Of a stretch of DNA of 64,000 nt, positions 1-19,570 are shown in pieces. Made by a program: the position numbers and the translations under genes. Source of the stretch: Callipepla californica brunnescens (taxonomy: Eukaryota; Chordata; Aves; Galliformes; Odontophoridae); the NCBI GenBank assembly GCA_023055505.1, contig JALIRH010000108.1, positions 1,054,001 to 1,118,000 of the forward strand, read 5' to 3'. The notes beneath the pieces were generated by a model. The model ran no database searches. It was not told where the DNA came from and saw nothing but the letters and a program-made list of their open reading frames with translations. The stretch's first letter is position 1; every line of letters starts with the position of its first letter.

Positions 1-43
1 CCCTGCCTTTTAAACAACGTGTAGATAGATTTTTTTTGGTGAA

Positions 44-58
44 ATTAAAACCTTTATT
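44..58. promoter_or_regulatory. Opposed polyadenylation signals at window edge
   Basis: The plus strand carries ATTAAA at 44-49 and the minus strand carries AATAAA at 53-58. The minus signal could be a distal VIL1 end. The plus signal could belong to a convergent neighbour; in mammals USP37 lies there. The assignments are inferences from position only. Confidence 0.35.
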
Positions 59-372
59 AGCCCTCTCTTGCTTTGGAGTCTTATTGCTGCCTGCCCCATT
101 CCAGCTAGCAGCACCCTAAAACCCTTGTGAGGGCATGTGCTGTGCCCCATCCCCCTGCCCCAGGCCCTGCCCTACACCTGCTGTCCCCGTGCTTCCTGTA
201 CCATGGCCTGTCGCTTTTACCTTTGATACTGCCAGGTATTTACTGAGTTATATGCATGAACTCACTGATAACGGAGGGAGTGGCTCAGGCTGCATATGAG
301 ACCTTTAGTCCGGAGCTGCAGGTGCTGGGGTGAGCAGGGAAGCACACAGAGCCTCACTCGAAATCAATTTTG

Positions 373-378
373 TTTATT
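373..378 (-). promoter_or_regulatory. VIL1: VIL1 polyadenylation signal
   Basis: AATAAA on the minus strand, about 50 nt beyond the VIL1 stop codon (426-428). It implies a very short 3' UTR. The rest of 59-372 shows no gene or recognisable repeat. Confidence 0.75.
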
Positions 379-425
379 AAAAATAACGTGCTTGGTTGGG
401 GTGGCTGTAGTCTGAGCCTCCCTTC

Positions 426-5620
<5,195 letters not shown>

Positions 5621-5644
5621 GGTGTCGGCTTCAGGCAGGGGGAC

Positions 5645-7750
5645 CTGTCACCGGCACCCTCGTTAGGGTTAACAGCAGACAGCCTCATTAAGAGCTGGAC
5701 TGCAGCCATCTGCTGTCCTGCAGCCAGCCAGGCCATAAACCCCCCTGCAGCCATGGGGGGCAAACGGGAGCTGCAGACATGCAAACAGAGTGCAGCCCCT
5801 CCAGGTGGTGAGTGGGGGTCCTGGGCTGTGCCAGGTGTGCATGGGAGCGAGGTATCTATGGTGTCCCGCTGTCCACATGTCCCCATATCCTGCCCTGCTC
5901 CCTGGGCACAGGGCCAGGCTGTATGAGCCACACCTGAGTGACAGCTCAGTGGCCCCTCTCCCTTTGTCCCTGCTCACGGCGTGGGCATCACGGTCCTATG
6001 CGGGTGTGTGTGTGCATCCACAGATGAGCACACGTGAGACCTCCAGGACCCCCACACCACATACCCTGTGCTCATGGCACTGCTGGGCTGCGTCCTCCTC
6101 TCGAGCCCCCCCACCACTTCCAAACCCCCATCAGACAGAGCCCCCCATGTGCCCCAGCAGAGGGGGCTGCTTCTCCCACCCCATCCCAGTGCTACCCACA
6201 ACGCTGGCCCTGGGATGTGCTGTCCCCCCATCCCCAGCCCCTCACCTTCCCCGCAGAGCTGAGCACAAGGTGCGCGTACTAGTGGAAGTGCTGGGGTGCC
6301 AACAGAGAGGAGACCTTTGTCCTCAGCTGTCCCAACCCATGTTCACCATATAAGGGCAGGAAGAACCTCGTGTCAAGGTCCCCACATCCCTCAAAGGAGT
6401 CTACAGAGCCCCGTTACTCTAGGGGTAATGACACCTGGGTGGCACCCACTTTCCGTGGCACTGAGCCACCACGATTCCAACCCACGCATATGGGTGGATC
6501 CCAGTGGCCATGTCACCGTGGGAGATGGGGACTGAGCAGGTGCAGAGATGCTCCCAATCCTAACCATGGGGGATCCAGAGCAGCCAAACCCTATGGGGCC
6601 ACATTGGAGCTACCCCCAATGGCTCCAACTGCATAGGAAGAGGCAATTGTCCCATCTACCCTACCTGAGCATGGCACTGCCAGCACGGGGCGGATCCTGC
6701 CTATAGCCACCCACTTTCTGTTTCACTCTATGGCTTTGCTGCGTGCCAGCGTGCCACCAGCCTGGCACTGTGGGTTCCCACAGATAGGGCACAGCCAGAG
6801 GTCCCTGGGTTGGAGCAGGACATGGCCAGAGAGGGGACAGCATTGGAACTGGGTACTCTCCAGCATGGCCAGGATGGGGTTGACCTAACACTCCTCCAGC
6901 GATGATTGGTGTCCTGGGGCTGAGCTGTCTCCAGGCCCCCAGCCTTCCCCTCCCCATCCCTGTCCTTTTCCACTCCAATTCTTCCCGATAGTCTTTGGGT
7001 GGCCCTGGAAGTGCAGGAGGGGCAGCAGAATGCTGGCACCAAGGCGTCACCTGTCCCATGCTTATCACAGCACTGTCACAGCATGATTGCCCCCGCCCTG
7101 CTGAGCCAGCACTGTGCCACCAGCGGCACCCTGCGCCCTTGCAGCCCCAGGAATCACCAAAGGGATAGTGATGGCTCAACCGCCAACAAGGGACACCCCA
7201 AGGCCAAGGACATAGGTTCCCCAACTCCTCCTGTGCCCCCAAACCCTCCCACCCCACAACACAGTCCCACACCGGTGCTCCCTTACCTGGGTGTGCAGCC
7301 CCCACTCGCTGCCTGTGTCCCGTTGGTGTGGCACAGGGGACAGCAGCAGTGAACCCCTTCCTCGGGCCCCACGCAGGGCCACTAACGAACTCAGCAATTA
7401 GCACAGCTACCAGGGAGGAGGACAGAGGCTTCATTAAGGAGGAGAGGAGTCGGGCCAAAGAGGGCACTGGTGGCTGTGATGGGGGGCACCCAACCTCCTC
7501 TTATGGACCCCCAGCACTGCAGGCTCTGGCATCTTAATGAATATTAGAGGACCTGTAGTCCCCCACAGCACCCAATGAGACACCAAGTAGGGGTCCCTGC
7601 AGGGGGGACGTGTGTGCATATGGGGCTTGCACATACCTACACACACCAGGGAGGCGTGTGGAATGCGCAACCTGCACGCACACGCAGAGCACAACTGCAC
7701 ACTCCCTTCTGCACACACACAGCTGAGCACAGTCCCTTTCCAGGAGGGTT
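5645..7750. other. VIL1 upstream region; no coding gene seen
   Basis: About 2.1 kb with no supported exon. Long frames here are low-complexity and unlike any family I know. A strong minus-strand donor, CAG|GTAAGG, has its exon edge at 7287 and could end a noncoding VIL1 first exon joined to 5644. If so, the promoter lies near 7400-7560, where TTAATGAATATTA (7534-7546) resembles an HNF1 site. That would suit an intestinal gene but is unproven. Confidence 0.35.
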
Positions 7751-7757
7751 GGACAGC

Positions 7758-7763
7758 TTTAAT
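7758..7763 (-). promoter_or_regulatory. CTDSP1: Probable CTDSP1 polyadenylation signal
   Basis: ATTAAA on the minus strand, about 1.35 kb downstream of the CTDSP1 stop. The interval 7764-9110 is then the CTDSP1 3' UTR; it holds no coding gene. I saw no minus-strand AATAAA nearer to the stop. A plus-strand AATAAA at about 7874-7880 has no gene to serve and is probably chance. Confidence 0.5.
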
Positions 7764-9110
7764 CACACCAAGGCACTTACTGGTCCCCAGCCCCCCCGCC
7801 CCCATGCCCCCACCTCCAGCCCCCCCCTCCCCACACACCCAGGGGTGCACCCACGGGTGCTGCCTGATGTGGCCAATAAAGTGCTGAGTGGGACCCCGCT
7901 GAGGGAGCAGGGTGCAGGGTGGGGGGCAAAGGCAGAGCTGGGCGGGAGCCCTCACCCTGGCCCCCAGCGTTTGGAGAAGGGCAGCACCGCAGGGGCCGGA
8001 CGGACAGCAACGGAGAGTTAAAAAAGCCCTCCCCTTAAAGATTCCCCCATTCCCTGGCACAGCGATAAAAAGGCACCCTTGATTATTTGGGAAACCGTTG
8101 CTTTTTCCCCCTTAAAAATATATCATTGTCCACAGATTGACTTTAAAAAATATGCTTCCCCTCCACTTAAAAATCCCCCCCTCCCTGAGAGCCCTCCATC
8201 CCCTCGAGGCTGGGGGACCCCGGCAAGGGGGAGGGGGGCAGGGCTCATGTAAGGCCATGGGGAGGTGAGCTGTTACACTAAGGCTTGTATGGGCCATCCC
8301 CACTGGGAATCACAGCCTTTGGTGACACTGCAAAGGGATGGGGACAGAGGACGTGAGGACCCCCTGCAAGGCAGGGGACCCCTGCTGGTGAGTGGAGTGG
8401 CTCCCACTGCAACAGCAGCACTGGGAAAAGGGGGGTAAGGTCAACAGAACCCCCACCCCTTGGGAAGAAGGTGAAGTTTGAGGGGGTGATTTTGCAGCCC
8501 TTCCCCAGGCACCTCTACTGCAGGGGGGACACATGGAGACATGGTGTCCCAAGGCACATGGAGGCATTGAAAGCCAGGGGCTCAGCCCCCCCAGAATGCA
8601 TCCCTGGAGGTGGGGGGGGGAGGTGGGGCACCAGAAGGCACAAGGGGGTGTGTGGAGTGGTGCCCCCCCGAAGTGATCAGCTGCGAAAAGGCAGGGCTGG
8701 GGCCACGGTGGTGACCTCAAGACCAATGGGACCCACGCTTGGGGGTGGCCCCCCACAGACTGGGTGGGGGGTGCAAGGGCTGCCAGTCTCCCCATTGGGC
8801 AAAGGCTGGGGTGGGCAAGTTCCCCCAAAAGGCAGTGGAAAGCAGCAGCTGCTTAACTCCCCTCCCCACTCTGGGGGATGCAGAGGGGAAAAGGACCTGA
8901 GAACCGTTTTGGGGAGGGATGGGCAGCGAGAGGATGGGACCCCTCTGAGCACGTCCCCAGCGGGTCACCCCCAGGCACCCCTTCTGTGTGGAGCACCCAC
9001 GGTGACCATTGCAGCAGGGAATGGGGTGGTACTGGGGGAACACCGGGACCCCCACAGCCCCCCAGTGAGGCTGCCACCGGGCCACTACCACCGGTCCCGC
9101 TGGGGCACCA

Positions 9111-12100
9111 CTAGCTGTTAGTCCGCTGTTTCTTGAGCACTGTGTAAACGTCATCCACTTTGCTGAGCCTCTCGAAGAAGGGCAGCAGGTCCAGCAGCTC
9201 CGTGTCTGCCATGTTGTCAAACCACGAGGCCACCGGCACCTGTGGGCACGGCCATAGGTTCAGGAACTCGGGTCCCTTGTCCCCATTGTGTCACCAGCCA
9301 GCCCACCTCCACCCAGCCCAATGGGGTACATACAGCGTTGTCGGGGTGGAAGATGTAGGAGGCGGGCGAGTTGTCCACAATGATGATGCGGCGCAGGTCA
9401 CGGCCCAAGCGGCTCAGATCCTTCACGTAGTTGCCCCGGTGGAAGACACAGGACTCGCGGAAGAGCCGGGCACGGAACGCTCCCCATTTATCCAGCAGGT
9501 CGGCCACGGGGTCCGCATACTGCGGGGAGAGGGGAGGTCAGAGGGCGGCCAAAGGGTATCAGGGTGGCCAAAGTGGTGGTTGAGGTTCGGTGGTTCCCAT
9601 GGATGGCTGGGCGAGGGGGACAAATGGTGGCCAAGGTCTGGTGGTCCCAAGGTTGAGGGTGGGTGGCCAAGGTCCAGTGGTGCCTGTGGTGGGTGGCCAA
9701 GGAGGGACCAGTGATGCTCACGGGTGGTCTCTGAGAGGGACCCCTGATGTCTGAAGTCCAAAGGTGCCCATGGGTTGGTCACCAAGAGGGGCCAGAGGTG
9801 GATGGTGGTCCAGCGATGCCCGTGGGTCTGTGACTGTGGGGGACATGTGGTGCCCAAGGAAGGGGACAACAGCATCCCTGGAGCTGCCACTCACCTTGGC
9901 CAGGCTGGCGGTGAAGAGCACGCACTCAAAGAGCTCTCCCATGCGCTGCAGGAACTCATCCACGTGCGGCCGCTTCAACACATACACCTGCAGGCACAGG
10001 CACTGAGGGACCCGGTGACACATGACCCAAGGGGGTGCCTGCACCACCCCCCTGCGCCCACCCTGGTGGACACCCACACCTCAAGGAGCATCGTTCCCTA
10101 AGCCCAGCCAGCAGCAGGGAGGAGACATGCCCCATGCTGGGATGAGGGGATACCGCTTGGGGACAGCCAGTGGGGTGCCCAGTGTCCCTGGCATCTCCAG
10201 GGCGAAGCATCGGGCAGGCTCCGGAGCCAAGTAACCTAGAACAGGCTGACTGCCAGACCACAGCCTATCCTGGATTACTTGAACCCGGCGCCAGCCTCTT
10301 GAGGGGGGGGGAGGCACCCCACCAGACCCCCCTCTCCTCCCAACCCCTCACTGCACAGCCCCATACCTGGTGCATGACACCATCGATTTCCACCGGAATG
10401 ATGAAGTCGGCGTTGTTCACCGGCTGCGGAGGGCACAGTGGGGTCAGCGTGAGGCGGGGGTCTCCCACGGCCCATCAACCTCCCTCCCACCCCAACGGGG
10501 CTGCTCCCACCTTGAAGGAGCTGTGCACCAGCGTCTCATCCAGGTCGATGACCACGCACAGCTTGCTGGCATCCTGTGGTTTGATCTCAGGCAGGAGGTG
10601 CTTGACTGCAGCCTGCAGCAGGGGGGCACAGACAGGGGGTTGGCAGGGGACAAGGGGCACCCCCTTCCTTTCTGCCCTGTGCCCAGGTCAGGCAGCAGCG
10701 TCCCCTTCTTTAGTTATAAGGGGGCTGGGGCACGGTGGCCGAGTGCCCCTGGTGCTGTCCCCATTTCGGGGTGGGGGTTCAGGAATCGGGGTACCTTGGG
10801 CACGGTGCCATTCTCCTCCACCAGCAGCGGGGCATTGTTGTTGACAGAGAAGGGCTCGGTGTCATCGTGGCACAGACAGCAGAAGAGGGACTGGAGGATG
10901 CTGCGGCCCCGTGGCTTCTTGGCAGCGGCTGGGGGACTCTGGGCACCTGTGGGTTTGGGGAGCACGATGAGAGTCGGGGCACCAGCAGGACCCAACCATA
11001 ACGGCCCTCTCGTGAAGCTAGGAGGGAACCCCTCGGGGTAGGCACCCCCCCACACACACCCAGGGGTGCTGTGACCCCACGGACACGCGTGGGCTGTGCC
11101 ATAGGCGGGGCCTTGAAGAAGGGGAGTGGCTTAGCCATCCTTTTTCCCGCCTCCCCGCCAACAGTTTGGCCTCCTCATTGGCTGGTGCAAACGTCCCGGA
11201 GGCGAGGAGCCAATCGGGGCGAAGCGCAGCCCGCTGGGCGCCGTTCCCTGAGCCCCCATTGGTAGATCGAGGGGAAACTGAGGCACGGACACCTCCAGCG
11301 CGCCCGGATCGTGCCCCAGCCCAAGCCCGGAGCCCTGGAGCGGGGCAGGGATGCTGCCAGGGGTTGGGGCAGCGGTTCTGTTCCCCAGGGACGTGCAGAG
11401 CCCTGGGAACCCCGACATCGCGGCGGGGGCTGCCCCCCGGTTCCCACGCCGCGACCCCACGGAGCCTCATCCCTCCGTGCCTCAGATTCCCCTCGGCTCA
11501 TCTTCCCCCGCCCTCCTCTCCCCGAATCACCCCAGGAGGGAAGCAGACAGGGAATGACGCGTGGGGCAGTGCAGGCGACCGATCCCCTCCTTTCACCCCC
11601 AGCTCCCCGTGCCCGCAGCCCCACGGGGCCGCACTCCAGCTGAGGCCAGTCGCAACTCATCACACACTCCGCGCCCGTCGCCGCGCATGGGGGGGGGCCC
11701 GCGAGACGCGGGGCAAGGGGTCTGACCCATGGCCCTATAGGGGACATGGTGAAGGGGGGGGGACGCGACGACAAACATGGGGGGGCGGGGGGGGGGGGGG
11801 GGGGACTGTCACCGTGTGCCCCGTAGTGCCATGCAGCGGGTAAAGAAGGGGGGGGGGGGAGGGGGGGGGATGCACAAGCGACAGTAGGGGCCGAGAAGTG
11901 ATTTTCCCGATTCAGCCCCCCAACCCTCCCCTAAAGCAATGCCCACGGAGGGAGGAAGGAAGGAAAGGAGGGGTGGGGGGGGTCCCGATGCCGGATTATT
12001 TTGAGGTGGGGGGAGGGGAGGGGGGGGCATTACCTTTCTCCTGCAGCGGGGCGGTCACCTCCTCCTTGCTAACCTGGGTGATGATGGACTGGTGGTCCAT
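9111..12100 (-). CDS. CTDSP1: Small CTD phosphatase 1 (SCP1), 7 exons
   Basis: Nuclear phosphatase of the HAD family that removes phosphate from the RNA polymerase II carboxy-terminal domain and acts with REST to silence neuronal genes. Exons in transcript order: 12034-12100, 10795-10946, 10511-10612, 10367-10423, 9895-9987, 9334-9519, 9111-9239. They join in phase to 261 residues, the same length as human CTDSP1. The start is [14 protein letters not shown]. The catalytic DxDxT motif (DLDET, residues 96-100) lies in [13 protein letters not shown], with D96 the expected nucleophile. The later motif with the conserved aspartate is [11 protein letters not shown] in exon 6. A cysteine pair near the amino end (SLFCCLC) fits the known palmitoylation site of SCPs. 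The gene hosts a miR-26 hairpin in intron 4. Its first exon sits in a very G-rich CpG island. Confidence 0.97.
9540..9860. repeat. Degenerate minisatellite in CTDSP1 intron 5
   Basis: Repeated variants of 'ggtggccaaggtc.ggtggt' with irregular spacing fill most of this intron. They occur near 9563, 9627, 9667 and 9695, with weaker copies to about 9820. I see no coding role. Unit length is not constant, so it is an old, interrupted tandem array. Confidence 0.55.
10221..10288 (-). ncRNA. MIR26: miR-26 family precursor hairpin
   Basis: Read on the minus strand, this segment folds into a hairpin with a CCGG/CCGG base. The 5' arm (10262-10283) is identical to mature miR-26a as I know it, with seed TCAAGTA. 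The 3' arm (10223-10245) begins CCTGTTCT and ends TTACTTGGCTCC, close to the human miR-26b star strand. It lies in CTDSP1 intron 4 in sense orientation, where mammals carry mir-26b; miR-26 genes sit in introns of CTDSP family hosts. It is probably processed from the CTDSP1 transcript. The host-miRNA pair is known to act together in restraining neural and cell-cycle genes. Confidence 0.95.
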
Positions 12101-12300
12101 GAGGGGGTGGGGGGAGGTTGGGGAGAGAGAGGGGGGGTGGGGTGGGGGGGGGGGGGGGGCAGGAGCACGGAGCTGCCCCCCCCGGCGCGGCCCCTCGGGG
12201 AAAGGGGAGGGGGGGGCGGGGGGCGGGAGGGACGCGGGGCGGGGAGGGGGGGGGCGGGCGGCGGGCGCGGGGCGGCGGGCGCGGGCGCGGGGAGCGGCGG
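11690..12300 (+). promoter_or_regulatory. CTDSP1: CTDSP1 CpG-island promoter and first exon, G-rich
   Basis: Strong strand asymmetry: long G runs on the plus strand at about 11779-11803, 11850-11869, 12140-12159 and 12205-12260, with CGCGGGGCGGG boxes toward 12240-12300. The CTDSP1 ATG is at 12100, so the promoter should lie just above it (12101-12330). The G runs could form G-quadruplexes on the strand that is template for CTDSP1. No TATA box was seen. Confidence 0.6.
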
Positions 12301-12330
12301 AGGAAACTTTGTTACAACATGGAGTTTCCT

Positions 12331-14424
12331 CCGCACGGTTTTTTGCTACAAACATGGAACCCGGACGCGGTTTCAAGGAACCCCTTAAAAGGGCAATGCC
12401 AACCCCGTAGCCCAAACCCACACCGCTCCCCCCCCCCCCCAACAACAGACACGTATTGCCGTCCCCATCCGGCCCCCGCCCCGCGGAGGAGGAGCGGGGG
12501 GTCTTCGCTGCGCACGCTTTGGGGGTCTCGAGATCCTAGCAAAGGGAGGAAGCCCCCTCCTCCCCCAGCAGAGCCCCGCTCCTTCTGTCCCCGCCACGCA
12601 GCAGCTGCCGACGGTGCACCATTGCGGTTTTCCTTCCTTTCCCGACACTCCGCAGGGAAATCGGGGTCACCCCGTGAGGACGCGCCGTAGGGTCCCGATT
12701 TGTCCCCTTCCCGACCCGGACCGGCGGTGATGCCCGCGGGTCCCAGCTGCTCCCTGGCTCTGAGCGACTGTTTGGGGCTGCGGGCTGACAGCGGTGACAC
12801 CAGGCAGTGCCATCCCCGTGCCACACTGCCTCCGTGCCCTGAGGACGCCCTGTCCCCGAGGAGGACGAGGAAGGAAGCGGCCGTGCTTCCCCCGGGCCCT
12901 ATTTCGGGCCGGATCCCACTGCTGCTGCCCGTCCCCGTTTGGGGACGCTGAAGCACTGCTGCCCGCAGGGACGCGCACAGAGGCCCCACGCGCTGCCCCC
13001 TCTATGATCCCGCGCGGGGAGGAAGGCCCCACGGTGCGGTGACTGATGGCCCCGACGCCGGCCCCAGCCCGGCAAGGCCCAGCTCCTAATTAATTAATGC
13101 AATTAGCGAGGCTCCGAGGCCAGGCTGGCTGTCAAGCACTTGGAGCATCCCTCTAGCCCGACAGCGAGCTCTGGTACGGGGTGAGGGCTGGGGGCCAGGA
13201 TGCTGCTTTTGCTACCGCAGCGTCACCGCTGAGACCGCCCTGACCCCGTAAGGACCTGACCGTCCATAACCCACCGTTAGGGCACCATCTGCAACAAACG
13301 CCCCCTGCTCTAACCCTAATCCCGCAGCGAGCTCAGCAGCCCTCGGGTCACACCCGTCCCCCGCTGTCCCCGTGCTCTCAGAGCCCTTCTGTCCCCCGGG
13401 GTCTCTCTGCCCCTTCTCCCCCCTCCCCTTACAAGAGATGCCCTTCGCACAGCCCCGTGGCGGAATGGGGGGGGTGGGGGGGGGGGTGGGGGGGGGGGGG
13501 GGGTACACCCGGGGACACCCTCGCACGGCGGTGGGCCCCACCGGCCCGGCTCCTCCTTCAAGCAGTCCGCAGCCGGGCCAACGCGGAGGCGGGGGGGGGG
13601 AGGCACCGCCCCACCCGCTCTGCCATCGCCCTTTTAAGGAAGGGGAAATTCTTCACATAAACAAGCGCGGTGCCCGGGGCGGGGGGGGGACCCTTACCCG
13701 AGGGGAGCTGGGGTGGGGGCTGGGGGCGGGCGGGCGGGCACAGGGCTGGACCCCCTAAATAAACCCCGCACCTCGGTTGGTGCCATTTGGGAAAGGGGGA
13801 CTTCGGGGTGGGGGCCGCTGGGGAGGGGGGGGGGCCTTGAAACAGCCAGGGAGCGTCTCGCAAGTGCGGGCCGCGGCGGGGGAGCAGCGCTGCGGGACCC
13901 CCCCCCCCCCCCCCCCGCCCCACGACGGAGAGGCCAAGGGTGGGTTACAAATGTCACATTTATCACCGCCCCTCCCTCACCCATCGCCCTCGGCCCTGCA
14001 GCCCCTTTGGAGAATCCCACCCCCCTCCTCCTTCCCCGGGCCCATAGCGGGGACAGCCAGCGGGTGACGCCGCTTTTGGGACCGAGGGAGGGGGGGAGCG
14101 GGGCTGGGTCCGCGCGCAGCGAAACGGGCAGAGCGGGCTCCCCGCGGGCCGTCCCTGCGGTGCCCGGAGGTAATTAGCGGTCCCGGCGGCAATTAGCGGA
14201 GCCTCCGCTTCCCGGCACTAATGGGGAGGGGAGGGCCCATCCCGTTCTACCGCTGCACCCGCGGTGGGGACGCGGCCCCTGCCCCCCCGGCACCGCCCGA
14301 GGAGGGGCTTTTGTAAAGCCCTCGGGGGCTGTTAACCCCTTCCGTGCTGGGGGAGCCTCCTCGGAAAGCGTCACCCCAAAGGGCTCGGTTTGGCAGCAGG
14401 GGACGGTGTAGGGGACGGAGCCCA
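12331..14424. other. Spacer between CTDSP1 promoter and SLC11A1 3' end
   Basis: No coding exon could be supported. The part nearest 14424 must contain the SLC11A1 3' UTR; I find no canonical AATAAA there on the minus strand. GATAAA near 13957 is a possible weak signal. Homopolymer G/C runs occur at 13465-13502 and 13901-13917. An AT island (13088-13107, TAATTAATTAAT then CAATTAG) and two AATTAG copies at 14171-14197 stand out as homeodomain-type sites in GC-rich sequence. Confidence 0.45.
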
Positions 14425-18835
<4,411 letters not shown>

Positions 18836-18945
18836 AGCAGGGCTGGATCCAGACCTACCTCTGGGTGCTGCACCCAGTGCACAGCTCTTATAGCCACCAG
18901 CCCCCCCTCCACGAAAAGAGGAGGAGGAGGAAGTGCTCCTTCCCC
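18836..18945 (-). promoter_or_regulatory. SLC11A1: SLC11A1 promoter with TATA box and PU.1/ETS-like site
   Basis: Minus-strand GGCTATAAG (18887-18895) sits about 55 nt upstream of the ATG and would place initiation near 18860 with a 5' UTR of under 30 nt. GAGGAAGTG (18927-18935, plus strand) fits the PU.1/ETS core, and an AAAAGAGG stretch is adjacent (18914-18921). Both suit macrophage expression. No direct transcription data are available here. Confidence 0.55.
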
Positions 18946-19564
18946 GCTTGCCACAGACCGAGGCTGGGAAAGGGCCTCCCGGGGGGGGCTGGGTCTCAGT
19001 TCCCCACCCTGTGCATGAAGTGCAGCAACCTCACTTTCATCTGCAAACACATATCCAAGAGTGGGCATTGTGCCTGTGCGTTTCCCTCAAAGCACGTGCC
19101 AAGGTCATGCTGCTTGGAGTGGGGAACACAAACAGTTTCTCATCATGGAGGAGTTGCTGGTGCTGCTGGAGTAGGGGAAAGGCTAAAGTGGTGGGAGCAA
19201 GGAGGAAGCAGCTTGCATTGCACAAGCAGGGCAAAATGCACCCCAGGCTGGGAGGGGGGGTCTGGGAAGTGCTGAGTTGGGAAGGTTTAGTGCTGGCATG
19301 AATCAGGCTGCACCTCACAAAGTCCCTGTGACTGTGGAGAGATCTGGGGCGACTCTTCTAGGGGACACATAGTGTGGTGGCAGGGTACAGGTTCCGCCAC
19401 GTGGTTAGCCCTAGGCATCCCATATATCCCAAGGGAAGGCTTTTGTGGGGACAACATGCCCTAAACTGCTATTGGGGGCTCATAGACAGGTCACCCCCCC
19501 AGCCCTTCCCATGCCTCAGTTTCCCCAAATCACACGAGAGAACTGCAAGAGGAGTGCTAACAAA
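18946..19564. other. Intergenic, SLC11A1 upstream and CATIP downstream
   Basis: About 0.6 kb. No exon, RNA gene or repeat is supported. Cis elements for SLC11A1 may extend into it. Confidence 0.4.
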
Positions 19565-19570
19565 TTTAAT
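19565..19570 (-). promoter_or_regulatory. CATIP: ATTAAA overlapping the CATIP stop codon
   Basis: The minus strand reads GAG GAT TAA ATT, so the hexamer ATTAAA contains the stop codon TAA (19566-19568). No other minus-strand AATAAA or ATTAAA is visible down to 19000, so this may be the true signal and leave a 3' UTR of only 10-30 nt. Confidence 0.5.

Noticed and set aside
7874..7880. Plus-strand AATAAA inside the CTDSP1 3' flank
   Set aside because: No plus-strand gene lies upstream that could use it.
8090..8180. Homopolymer-flanked AT patch that might be a retroposon tail
   Set aside because: A few short T and A runs in the CTDSP1 3' UTR, without target-site duplication or a recognisable element body.
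11166..14177. Many overlapping 100-225 codon frames on both strands
   Set aside because: All lie in GC-rich, G-run-filled promoter and spacer DNA, overlap each other and encode only Pro, Gly, Arg and Ala-rich strings.
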